Positions 1-6,687 of a stretch of DNA of 17,943 bases are shown here, in pieces (positions within the stretch are counted from its first letter, which is position 1; each line of letters opens with the position of its first letter). The position numbers and the translations under genes were made by a program. The notes under the pieces are model-generated. The model had not been told where the DNA came from and made no database searches. It saw only the letters and a program-made list of their open reading frames with translations. Origin of the DNA: Pseudomonadota bacterium (GTDB lineage Bacteria; Pseudomonadota; Gammaproteobacteria; Steroidobacterales; Steroidobacteraceae); assembly GCA_018241455.1 (NCBI GenBank), contig JAFEDW010000012.1:1-17943 (forward strand), in the 5' to 3' direction.

Positions 1-756
1 CCGCAGGCGCGCGGCGCGCTCGTGCGGATCGCTCGAGCCGTCCAGGACATCGGCCTGCAACTGCAGCGCCGCCAGCGGCGTGCGCAGCGCGTGCGCCGCG
101 TCGGCGATGAAGTGCCGCTCGCGCTGCAGGGCCTGGCCCTGCCGCGCGAGCAGCCGGTTGATCTCCTCGACCAGTGGCACGACCTCGGTCGGCAGCGCAT
201 CGGCCTGCAAGGCCTCGCCCGACAACACGTCGCGGCGCGACACCGCCGCCGCCACCTCGCGCACCGGCTGCAGCAGCGCGCGGATGACCAGCGCGATGAC
301 AAGCGCGAGCAGCGGCAGCAGCACGAACACCGGCAGGAAAGCGGCGAGCGCCGCGGCCTCGGCCTGGTCGTCGCGAGTATCGGTCGGCTGCGCGATCTCG
401 ATGCGGCGCCCACCCAGCACCGCGGTGTAGACGCGGTACCACTTGTTGCCGAGCAGCTGCTCGGAAAATCCCGGCGTCGCGCGCAGCGGGGAGCGCAACG
501 CCGCCGAGGAGGAATACTGCAGCCTGCCGTCGGCATCCCACACGCCGATCACGATGTCCTCATCGGCATTGGCGGGCCGCGGCGGAGCGGCGCCGTCGCG
601 GCCGGCCACGATGCCGGCGATCTGCTGCAGCTGGTTGTCCAGCAGCTCCTTCGTCTCGCGGTTGACGTAGCGGTAAGCCAGCGCCGCCGACACGACGCCC
701 ACGACCGACACGGCAATCCACAGCGATACCAGCAGCCGCCGGCGTAGCGATATCAC
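1..756 (-). CDS. Sensor histidine kinase, QseC-like (partial, C-terminus beyond the window)
   Basis: Inner-membrane sensor kinase that should phosphorylate the response regulator encoded just upstream. The visible 252 codons begin with a GTG whose GTGA overlaps the regulator's TGA stop, which fixes the start. A first membrane helix lies at about residues 7-27, a periplasmic sensor region of roughly 110 residues follows, and a second helix (LPVFVLLPLLALVIALVI) lies at about 138-158, leading into a HAMP-like linker. The HisKA box reads FIADAAHALRTPLAAL, with the phosphoacceptor at H222. Position 223 is Ala, where most HisKA kinases have Glu or Asp. The dimerisation helix runs off the left edge, so the ATP-binding domain is not visible. 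The length of the N-terminal part and the H-box style fit the QseC/PmrB/TctE class. The stimulus is unknown. Confidence 0.88.
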   Translation of the reverse strand, partial: MISLRRRLLVSLWIAVSVVGVVSAALAYRYVNRETKELLDNQLQQIAGIVAGRDGAAPPRPANADEDIVIGVWDADGRLQYSSSAALRSPLRATPGFSEQLLGNKWYRVYTAVLGGRRIEIAQPTDTRDDQAEAAALAAFLPVFVLLPLLALVIALVIRALLQPVREVAAAVSRRDVLSGEALQADALPTEVVPLVEEINRLLARQGQALQRERHFIADAAHALRTPLAALQLQADVLDGSSDPHERAARLR

Positions 757-1421
757 GGGCCGGTTGCCACGCGCCACCCGATGCCGCGCACATTCTCGAT
801 CTGCTCGCCGCCGATCTTCTGCCGCAGCCCGTGCAACAGGAACTCGATGGCGTTGCTCTCCACGCTATCGGCCCAACCGTAGATGCGCGCCTCGAGCTGG
901 GCACGCGACAGCAACGTGCCGGGACGCTGCATCAGCGCGTGCAGCAACGCGTATTCACGCGCGGTGAGCTGGATGCGGCGGCCGTCGCGCGTGACGGTTC
1001 GCGAGGTCGTGTCGAGCGAGAGCACCGCGGTCTTGAGCTCGGGCTTGACGCGCCCGCTGTGGCGGCGCACCAGCGCGCGGATGCGCGCCTTGAGCTCGGC
1101 GAGCTCGAACGGCTTGACCAGGAAGTCGTCCGCACCCTGGTCGAGTCCCAGCACGCGGTCATTGAGCGAATCGCGCGCGGTGATGACCAGTACCGGAATG
1201 TTGTTGCCGGCGCGCCGGATATGGCGGATGACCTCGATGCCGGACTTGCGCGGCAAGCCCCAATCGAGCAGCGCGACGTGGAATTCGTTGGCACCGTTCT
1301 GCAGCGCCGTCTCGGCCTGCGCGCCATCGTGCACCCAGTCCACGACGTAGCCCTCGTCGGTCAGTCCACGGACCAGGCTGGCGCCGATCATGGGATCATC
1401 TTCGACGATCAGGACTCGCAT
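753..1421 (-). CDS. Response regulator, OmpR/PhoB family (QseB-like)
   Basis: DNA-binding response regulator of 222 residues, the usual length for the family. The receiver domain occupies about residues 1-115, with acidic pocket E7-D8-D9, phosphoacceptor D53 (LLDWGLP), switch T81 and conserved K103 (LVKPF). A winged-helix effector domain follows at about 125-220 (LTAREYALLHALM, then a wing ending IENVRGIGWRVA). It is co-transcribed with the kinase downstream, with a 4-base stop/start overlap. It probably binds the paired TTAGC array in its own upstream region and thereby controls itself and the divergent PAP2 gene. The operator link is inference. The QseB-like label rests on the receiver and kinase style. 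Assigning a true orthologue (QseB, PmrA or TctD) would need a tree. Confidence 0.93.
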   Translation of the reverse strand: MRVLIVEDDPMIGASLVRGLTDEGYVVDWVHDGAQAETALQNGANEFHVALLDWGLPRKSGIEVIRHIRRAGNNIPVLVITARDSLNDRVLGLDQGADDFLVKPFELAELKARIRALVRRHSGRVKPELKTAVLSLDTTSRTVTRDGRRIQLTAREYALLHALMQRPGTLLSRAQLEARIYGWADSVESNAIEFLLHGLRQKIGGEQIENVRGIGWRVATGP

Positions 1422-1469
1422 TGGTGGTTCTCGCCAGCGCGGAATGCCCGGCAGTATCCATACGATACC

Positions 1470-1506
1470 TTAGCGCAAAATTAGCGTCTGGCTAACCGCA
1501 GGCTAA
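1470..1506. promoter_or_regulatory. Symmetrical four-half-site operator candidate (TTAGC-N6-TTAGC-N5-GCTAA-N6-GCTAA)
   Basis: TTAGC occurs at 1470-1474 and 1481-1485. Its reverse complement GCTAA occurs at 1491-1495 and 1502-1506. Within each pair the repeat period is 11 bp, and the whole array is symmetrical around base 1488. OmpR/PhoB regulators are known to bind head-to-tail to direct repeats of about 10-11 bp, so this looks like two facing dimer sites. It lies between the response regulator (start 1421) and the PAP2 gene (start 1601), where it could serve both promoters. Regulator identity is inferred from proximity. Confidence 0.6.
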
Positions 1507-1600
1507 TGCAGGCCGCCGACACTGTGCTCATGGCGTGGCCCGACGGGCGCCGCGCTGCCAGGCTCCAAGGTCGCATCGCCTTCAAAGCGAGAATCGCCGC

Positions 1601-2236
1601 ATGCACAAGACACGAACGGGGACGCTGTACCTGCTGCTGGCAGTGCTCGCGACCGGCGCCGCGAATGCCGCCGCGCCGCTGAGCGATTCACGCGAAGACG
1701 CCGGCGAACTCGGCGACTCGCTGCAGTTTGCCGTGCCGCTCGCCGCCCTCGCGTTGACCTACACGCTGGCTGCTCCGGATCGACCGGGCGTCGGCGCCCT
1801 CGATTTCAACGCGCGCCGGCTGCTGCACCTCGACGGTTCACCGCGTCACGACCTGGCACTGGCGCTCGGCCGCTCGGTCGTCGCGACGGAAACCCTGAAA
1901 TTCGCGGTGAATGAGAATCGGCCGAACGGCGGGGACCACTCCTTCCCTTCGGGCCACACGGCGTTCGCCTTCACCGGCGCGGAATTCATCCGCAAGGAGT
2001 ATGGATGGCGCTGGGGCGTGCCGTCGTATGCCGTGGCCGGCTACGTCGGCTGGTCGCGCGTGGCCGCACGCGAGCACTACACCCACGACGTGCTGGCCGG
2101 CGCACTCATCGGCATCCTGTCGAACCATGACCTGCGCGAAATGCGCACGCGCCATGGGCTGCTCAGCGTCGCGCCGGTGGCCGTGCAGGACGAAGGCCGC
2201 ACCGGCCTGTTGCTGCAGTTCACCTTCGCCTACTGA
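1601..2236 (+). CDS. Secreted/periplasmic PAP2-family phosphatase
   Basis: PAP2 (type 2 phosphatidic acid phosphatase) superfamily protein of 211 residues. The superfamily removes phosphate from lipid phosphates, undecaprenyl pyrophosphate or lipid A, and the substrate here cannot be told from sequence. The three signature motifs are present: K100-x6-R107-P108, P116-S117-G118-H119, and S152-R153-x5-H159-x3-D163 with the catalytic histidines. The chosen ATG gives a clean signal peptide (MHKTRTGTLYLLLAVLATGA, cleaved near residue 23). A longer in-frame start at 1535 would put 22 basic residues before it and is less likely. Only one or two hydrophobic segments follow, fewer than in integral lipid phosphatases. 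The C-terminus ends in beta-strand-like residues (GLLLQFTFAY). It is divergent from the two-component pair and may be its target. Confidence 0.85.
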   Translation: MHKTRTGTLYLLLAVLATGAANAAAPLSDSREDAGELGDSLQFAVPLAALALTYTLAAPDRPGVGALDFNARRLLHLDGSPRHDLALALGRSVVATETLKFAVNENRPNGGDHSFPSGHTAFAFTGAEFIRKEYGWRWGVPSYAVAGYVGWSRVAAREHYTHDVLAGALIGILSNHDLREMRTRHGLLSVAPVAVQDEGRTGLLLQFTFAY

Positions 2237-2241
2237 AACGC

Positions 2242-2724
2242 TCAGGCGGCGTCGATTGCGCGGCGCATGACCAGTGCGTCTTCGCGGCCGGAGACCGCCT
2301 GGTAGTAGCCGCGCCGCACGCCGATCTGGCGAAACCCCAGTGCCTCATACAGGCGCACCGCGGCCGTGTTGGCCGGCCGCACCTCGAGGAACACGACCGC
2401 GGCGCCGGCGCTGGCGGCGAGGCCCAGCAGGTGCATCATCAGCGCGCGGCCCAGACCGCGGTTGCGGAACTCCTCGCGCACGCACACATTCAGCAGGTGC
2501 GCCTCGCCGGCGCCGCAGGCGATGATGCCGTAGCCAACCGTGACGACGTCCAGCTCGAGCACGGCACATCGATATCCGACTCTCAGGCAATCGCTGAAGA
2601 TGCCCGCGGTCCACGGGAACGGATAGACCCGTTGCTCGATCTCGACCACCGCGGCGACATCCGCTTCCTCCATCGGCCGCAGGCGCATTTGCGGCAGCCC
2701 ATCCGGATCGCGCTCCACGGCCAT
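2242..2724 (-). CDS. rimI: Ribosomal protein S18-alanine N-acetyltransferase RimI
   Basis: GNAT acetyltransferase of 160 residues that acetylates the N-terminal alanine of ribosomal protein S18, using acetyl-CoA in the cytoplasm. The acetyl-CoA loop is REEFRNRGLGRA (residues 83-94). E114 (FLEVRP) and Y126 (RLYEALGF) keep the 12-residue spacing of the RimI catalytic Glu/Tyr pair, and the C-terminal RRGYYQ...EDALVM is typical. The start at 2724 lies 5 bases past the stop of the DNA glycosylase gene, with GGGTGAGG just upstream. A shorter start at 2688 (MRLRPM) would match E. coli length better and cannot be excluded. It is the last gene of the pssA-udg-rimI operon. TsaB, the usual genomic partner of RimI in many bacteria, is not adjacent. 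Confidence 0.88.
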   Translation of the reverse strand: MAVERDPDGLPQMRLRPMEEADVAAVVEIEQRVYPFPWTAGIFSDCLRVGYRCAVLELDVVTVGYGIIACGAGEAHLLNVCVREEFRNRGLGRALMMHLLGLAASAGAAVVFLEVRPANTAAVRLYEALGFRQIGVRRGYYQAVSGREDALVMRRAIDAA

Positions 2725-2729
2725 GCGCC

Positions 2730-3425
2730 TCACCCGCCGGCGCTGCGCGACGTGCCGCGCAGTTTCGCCAGTTCGCGCTGTACGAAGCGCAGGTCGGTCC
2801 ATGACTTGCGTTTCTCGCTCGGGCTGCGCAGCAGGTAGGCCGGGTGATAGGTGACGATCAACGGTGTGCCCTGCGTGCCGAAGCGGTGCACGACGCCGCG
2901 CAGCTTGCCGATCGGCGTATCGGTGGCCAGCAGGCTTTGCGCCGCGATGCGCCCGACCGCCAGCATCAGCCGCGGCGCGATCAGGTCGATCTGCCGCTGC
3001 AGGTAAGGCAGGCAGCAGCGCACTTCCTCGGGCGCCGGATCGCGATTGCCGGGTGGGCGGCACTTGAGCACGTTGGCGATGTACACGGTTTCGCGCGGCG
3101 AGCGCATCGCGCGCAGCATCGAATTGAGCAGTTGGCCGGCGCGGCCCACGAAGGGCTCGCCCTGGCGGTCTTCATCGGCGCCGGGCGCCTCGCCCACCAC
3201 CAGCAATTCGGCCGCGCGGTTGCCGACGCCGAATACGGTCTGCGTGCGTCCCGCGTGCAGGCCGCAGCGCGTGCAGGCGCGCACTTCGGCCGCCAGCGGT
3301 TCCCAATGCGGATCGACCGCTGCGATTGCAGGTGCGGGCATCGGCGTGGGTACACGTCGGAGCACGTAGCGGTCGATGCCCAGCGCCTCGAGGTATGGGC
3401 CGCGCTGCGCCGGTCCGCCGCTCAT
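2730..3425 (-). CDS. Uracil-DNA glycosylase, family 4 (Fe-S)
   Basis: DNA repair enzyme of 231 residues that excises uracil from DNA and starts base-excision repair. Motif A is GEAPGADED (78-86) followed by GEPFVGRAGQLL. Motif B is HPAYLLRSPSEK (194-205). The GEAPG form, rather than GLAPG, marks family 4 (UDGa) instead of family 5 (UDGb). Four cysteines suited to the 4Fe-4S cluster are C51 and C54 (CTRC), C122 (KCRPPGNRDP) and C137 or C138. The N-terminal segment YLEALGIDRYVLRR is common in the proteobacterial version, where it sits before a Pro/Ala linker. It starts 12 bases after the pssA stop and ends 5 bases before rimI, so the three genes are very likely co-transcribed. Confidence 0.92.
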   Translation of the reverse strand: MSGGPAQRGPYLEALGIDRYVLRRVPTPMPAPAIAAVDPHWEPLAAEVRACTRCGLHAGRTQTVFGVGNRAAELLVVGEAPGADEDRQGEPFVGRAGQLLNSMLRAMRSPRETVYIANVLKCRPPGNRDPAPEEVRCCLPYLQRQIDLIAPRLMLAVGRIAAQSLLATDTPIGKLRGVVHRFGTQGTPLIVTYHPAYLLRSPSEKRKSWTDLRFVQRELAKLRGTSRSAGG

Positions 3426-3437
3426 CGCGGCACCCGT

Positions 3438-4223
3438 CTAGCCACCCGACCGCTCGCCGCGTTGCCAGCGCCGCAGCCGCCGCCCGATCCACACCAGCGG
3501 CGGCACGAGTGAATAGATGCCGAAGCACAACAGCAGCGCACGCGACGGGTCGCCGGCGATGACCACGAACACGACGACCACCGCCGCCACCAGCGATACG
3601 AATCGAACCGGCTTGGTCAGGTCGAAATTCTTGAAGCTCGGATAGCTGAACGGACTGACCATCAATGCGCCGGCCAGCGCGGTGACCGTGAATGCGATCA
3701 CCAGCCCCGCGAGCCCGGGTTCGCGCCACTCATTGAAGGCCCAGATGAAACCCGAGACCAGCGCGGCGGCCGACGGGCTCGGCAGGCCTTCGAAATAGCG
3801 CTTGTCGGTGGTGCCGACGCGCGTATTGAAGCGCGCCAGGCGCATCGCTGCGGTCACGCAGTAGAAGAACGCCGCCAGCCAGCCGATCCGCCCCCAGGCG
3901 CCGCCGTATTCGGTGATGCGCGCGACACCCCATTGGTACGAGACGATGGCGGGCGCGACGCCGAAGGCCACCATGTCGGCCAGGCTGTCGTATTCCTTGC
4001 CGAAGGCGCTCTCGGTGTGCGTGAGCCGCGCGACGCGGCCATCGAGTCCGTCGAACAGCATCGCGATGAACACGCCCATGCCGGCGCGCTCGAAGTTGCC
4101 GTCGATCGCCGCCACGATCGCGTAGAAGCCGGAGAACAGGCAACCCGTGGTCAGCAGGTTGGGCAGCAGGTAGATCGCGCGACGTCGCGGCCGCACTGCC
4201 GGCTCGGGGCTATGGAGTTCCAT
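3438..4223 (-). CDS. pssA: CDP-diacylglycerol-serine O-phosphatidyltransferase (type II PssA)
   Basis: Integral membrane enzyme (261 residues) that makes phosphatidylserine from CDP-diacylglycerol and serine, the precursor of phosphatidylethanolamine. The CDP-alcohol phosphotransferase motif is complete: D61-G62-x2-A65-R66-x8-G75-x3-D79-x3-D83. It is preceded by the PssA-type N-terminus IYLLPNLLTTGCLFSGFYAI. Several membrane helices follow (about 18-40, 113-130, 150-163, 172-190, 208-224, 230-246), with a conserved RFNTR...YFEGLPSP loop (131-150) between them. The C-terminus is basic. The ATG at 4223 starts the family-conserved region; an in-frame extension upstream to 4445 crosses proS and is not credible. 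It is the first gene of the pssA-udg-rimI unit, divergent from proS. Confidence 0.92.
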   Translation of the reverse strand: MELHSPEPAVRPRRRAIYLLPNLLTTGCLFSGFYAIVAAIDGNFERAGMGVFIAMLFDGLDGRVARLTHTESAFGKEYDSLADMVAFGVAPAIVSYQWGVARITEYGGAWGRIGWLAAFFYCVTAAMRLARFNTRVGTTDKRYFEGLPSPSAAALVSGFIWAFNEWREPGLAGLVIAFTVTALAGALMVSPFSYPSFKNFDLTKPVRFVSLVAAVVVVFVVIAGDPSRALLLCFGIYSLVPPLVWIGRRLRRWQRGERSGG

Positions 4224-4232
4224 CAGCGGCGC

Positions 4233-4238
4233 ATGATA
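4233..4238 (-). promoter_or_regulatory. Candidate -10 element for pssA
   Basis: On the minus strand these bases read TATCAT, five of six matching TATAAT. Nine bases separate the hexamer from the pssA ATG, so a start about 7 bases downstream would leave a leader of only 2-3 bases. No convincing -35 is visible; TTGGAC 18 bases upstream is only a half match. Confidence 0.4.
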
Positions 4239-4265
4239 GGTGCCCGCACCGGCCGCGTCCAACCC

Positions 4266-4291
4266 TTGACGCCGGGGGCATCTGCTACGAT
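4266..4291 (+). promoter_or_regulatory. Weak promoter candidate for proS
   Basis: TTGACG (4266-4271) is a good -35 match. TACGAT (4286-4291) matches four of six -10 positions, but the spacer is only 14 bases, shorter than usual. It lies in the 106-base divergent gap between pssA and proS. Confidence 0.25.
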
Positions 4292-4329
4292 GACTGGTCA
4301 TTACACAGGTATTTCCGGTGGCGGCGTCC

Positions 4330-6039
4330 ATGCGATTTTCCCAGTACCCGATCAACACGACGAAGGAAACGCCGGCCGAGGCCGAGGTCCTGAGCCACCA
4401 GCTGATGCTGCGCGCGGGGCTGATCCGCCGCGTCGCGGCCGGCATCTACAGCTGGCTGCCGTTGGGGCTGCGCGTGGTGCGCAAGGTCGAGCAGATCATC
4501 CGCGAGGAGATGAACCGCGCCGGCGCGCTCGAGATCCTGATGCCGGCGGTGCAGCCGGGCGAGCTGTGGCAGGAGTCCGGGCGCTGGAGCGAGTACGGAC
4601 CGGAGTTGCTGCGCTTCAAGGATCGCCACGAGCGTGACTTCGTCATCGGACCGACGCACGAAGAGGTCGTGACCGACATCGCGCGGCGTGAGCTGCGCAG
4701 CTACCGGCAGCTGCCGGTGAATTTCTACCAGATCCAGACCAAGTTCCGCGACGAGGTGCGGCCGCGCTTCGGGGTCATGCGCGGGCGCGAGTTCATCATG
4801 AAGGATGCGTATTCCTTCCACGCCGATGAGGCTTCGATGGCGGCGGGCTACGCGGCGATGCGCGCTGCCTACGCGCGCATGTTCACGCGCATGCAGCTGA
4901 ACTTCCGCTCGGTGCAGGCCGATTCCGGCGCGATCGGCGGCAGCAGCTCGGAGGAATTCCAGGTGCTGGCCGATTCCGGCGAGGATGCCATTGCCGTCAG
5001 CGATGGCGACACTTACGCCTCCAACATCGAGCTCGCGGCTGCCATGCCACCGAATCAGCCGCGCCCGGCGCCGACGCAGCCGCTGGAGGAGGTGGCGACG
5101 CCGCGCATGAAGACGATCGCCGAGGTCAGTGAATTCCTGAAAGTGCCGCGCGAGCAATGCCAGAAGCTGCTGCTGGTCGACGGGAGCGATGGCGGCGTCG
5201 TGGCGCTGGTGCTGCGCGGCGACCATGAACTCAACGCGCTGAAGGCGCAGAAACTTCCCGGCGTCGCCAACCCGCTGCGCATGGCGAGCGCGGCGGCCAT
5301 CCGGGCGGCCACCGGCAGCGAGCCCGGCTTCCTCGGGCCCGTCGGCCTGAAGTGTCCGCTGTATGCCGACCACGCCGCGCTGCACATGGCCGATTTCGTC
5401 TGCGGCGCCAATGCGCCGGACCTGCACCTGCGCGGCGTCAACTGGGGACGCGACCTGCCGGAGCCGCGCGCCGCTGACCTGCGCAACGTCGTCGACGGCG
5501 ACCCGAGTCCGTCCGGACGCGGGCAGTTGCGCATCGTGCGCGGCATCGAGGTCGGCCACATCTTCCAGCTCGGCCGCAAGTACAGCCAGGCGATGAACGC
5601 CACCGTGCTGGATGAATCCGGCCAACCGGTCACCATGCTGATGGGTTGCTATGGCATAGGTGTGACGCGCATCGTGGCGGCCTCGATCGAACAGAACCAC
5701 GATGAGCGCGGCATCATCTGGCCCGCCCCGCTGGCGCCGTTCCATGTGGTACTCATTCCGCTCAACCTGCAGAAATCGCCGCAAGTGCGCGCGGCCGCGG
5801 ATGCGCTGTACGCCGAGCTGGTCGCGGCCGGTATCGAAGTGCTGTACGACGACCGCGATGCCCGGCCCGGCGTCAAGTTCGCCGACGCGGAATTGCTCGG
5901 CATCCCGCACCGCCTGGTGCTCGGCGAACGCGGCCTCGAGGCGGGCAGCTGCGAATACCGCCACCGGCGCGCCACCGACAACACGGACGTCCCACTTGCC
6001 TCGGTCACCGCGTACATCGCGCAACAGCTGGCTGGCTGA
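4330..6039 (+). CDS. proS: Proline-tRNA ligase (bacterial type, with editing insertion)
   Basis: Class II aminoacyl-tRNA synthetase that charges tRNA-Pro; 569 residues against 572 in E. coli. The ATG at 4330 gives the family N-terminus MRFSQYPINTTKETPAEAEV. A GTG at 4318 is also in frame and would add four residues. Motif 2 is at about 139-163 (FRDEVRPRFGVMRGREFIMK) and motif 3 at about 440-455 (CYGIGVTRIVAASIEQ). Between them, about 224-400, lies the INS domain that hydrolyses Ala-tRNA-Pro, containing the block FLKVPREQCQKLLLV and a conserved GPVGLKCPLYAD segment. The anticodon-binding domain fills about 475-569 (LLGIPHRLVLGERGLEAG). The gene is divergent from pssA. A transglycosylase frame continues straight from its 3' end. 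Confidence 0.96.
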   Translation: MRFSQYPINTTKETPAEAEVLSHQLMLRAGLIRRVAAGIYSWLPLGLRVVRKVEQIIREEMNRAGALEILMPAVQPGELWQESGRWSEYGPELLRFKDRHERDFVIGPTHEEVVTDIARRELRSYRQLPVNFYQIQTKFRDEVRPRFGVMRGREFIMKDAYSFHADEASMAAGYAAMRAAYARMFTRMQLNFRSVQADSGAIGGSSSEEFQVLADSGEDAIAVSDGDTYASNIELAAAMPPNQPRPAPTQPLEEVATPRMKTIAEVSEFLKVPREQCQKLLLVDGSDGGVVALVLRGDHELNALKAQKLPGVANPLRMASAAAIRAATGSEPGFLGPVGLKCPLYADHAALHMADFVCGANAPDLHLRGVNWGRDLPEPRAADLRNVVDGDPSPSGRGQLRIVRGIEVGHIFQLGRKYSQAMNATVLDESGQPVTMLMGCYGIGVTRIVAASIEQNHDERGIIWPAPLAPFHVVLIPLNLQKSPQVRAAADALYAELVAAGIEVLYDDRDARPGVKFADAELLGIPHRLVLGERGLEAGSCEYRHRRATDNTDVPLASVTAYIAQQLAG

Positions 6040-6073
6040 AGCCCGGCGGCGCCTGCCGGTCGCGCTCGTGTTG

Positions 6074-6670
6074 ATGGCGCTGAGCGCGGCCGCACCCGCG
6101 ATCGAGCGCGGCATCATCGAGCCCGCGGCGCAGACCGATCCGGAACTGCGCGACGTGGTCCAGCAGGCCATGCAGCAACGCGAATGCTTCGGCGACCAGT
6201 ACGACTCGGCGGTCTGGTACACGCTGATGGAGCCGAAACTCAAGCGTTACCTGCGCGACCACGACGAACGCATGGCGCTGCTCCATACCATCTACTGCGA
6301 GACGCATCGCGCCGGCGTGACCTCGCTCCCGCCGGGACTGGTGCTGGCGGTGCTCGACGTCGAGAGCCATTTCGACCGCTGGGCGGTGTCGAGTTCAGGC
6401 GCCGTCGGCCTGATGCAGGTCATGCCCTTCTGGCCCGAGCAGCTCGGCATGCAGCGGCGCGAACTGGTGACGATGGAAGCGAACATCCGCATGGGCTGCG
6501 CGATCCTGCGCCACTACCTCGCCACCGAGCACAACGACGTGCGCCGCGCGCTCGGCCGCTACAACGGGAGCCTGCGCGGCCGGGAGTATCCGGACCGGGT
6601 CGTGTCGCGCTGGACGAGCTACTGGAATGGCGCCGACGACCTCGGCCGCACCGGCTGCTGCGGCAAGTAG
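6074..6670 (+). CDS. Lytic transglycosylase, SLT domain (secreted)
   Basis: Periplasmic peptidoglycan-cleaving lytic transglycosylase with a compact SLT (lysozyme-like) fold. The catalytic glutamate lies in LAVLDVESHFDRWAVSSSGA, followed by the diagnostic GLMQVMP, then ANIRMGCAILRHYL and RYNGSLRGREYPDRV, which complete the fold. The C-terminus ends with adjacent cysteines (TGCCGK), and another cysteine pair (REC...YC) precedes the domain, so a disulfide is plausible. The start is uncertain. The ATG used here would cut a signal peptide short: the frame reads ARRRLPVALVLMALSAAAPA, so a complete signal needs a start at or inside the 3' end of proS. Options are TTG at 5996, CTG at 6032, or GTG at 6068. 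The 5996 choice overlaps proS by 44 bases. The function is clear; the subclass (MltE-like or other) is not. Confidence 0.85.
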   Translation: MALSAAAPAIERGIIEPAAQTDPELRDVVQQAMQQRECFGDQYDSAVWYTLMEPKLKRYLRDHDERMALLHTIYCETHRAGVTSLPPGLVLAVLDVESHFDRWAVSSSGAVGLMQVMPFWPEQLGMQRRELVTMEANIRMGCAILRHYLATEHNDVRRALGRYNGSLRGREYPDRVVSRWTSYWNGADDLGRTGCCGK

Positions 6671-6677
6671 CGCCGCA
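6659..6677 (+). terminator. Hairpin over the transglycosylase stop codon
   Basis: TGCGGC (6659-6664) pairs with GCCGCA (6672-6677) around a 7-base loop containing the TAG stop. It lies where the transglycosylase and hda converge. There is no T-run, so intrinsic termination is uncertain. Confidence 0.22.
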
Positions 6678-6687
6678 AACCGATGGC

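Noticed and set aside
2227..2248. CGCCT...AGGCG inverted repeat at the PAP2/rimI convergent ends, considered as a bidirectional terminator
   Set aside because: Only a 5-base stem with a 12-base loop and no T-run; expected by chance in GC-rich DNA.
4285..6243. 652-codon open frame opposite proS
   Set aside because: Antisense shadow of proS, with His/Arg/Gln-rich composition and no domain signature.
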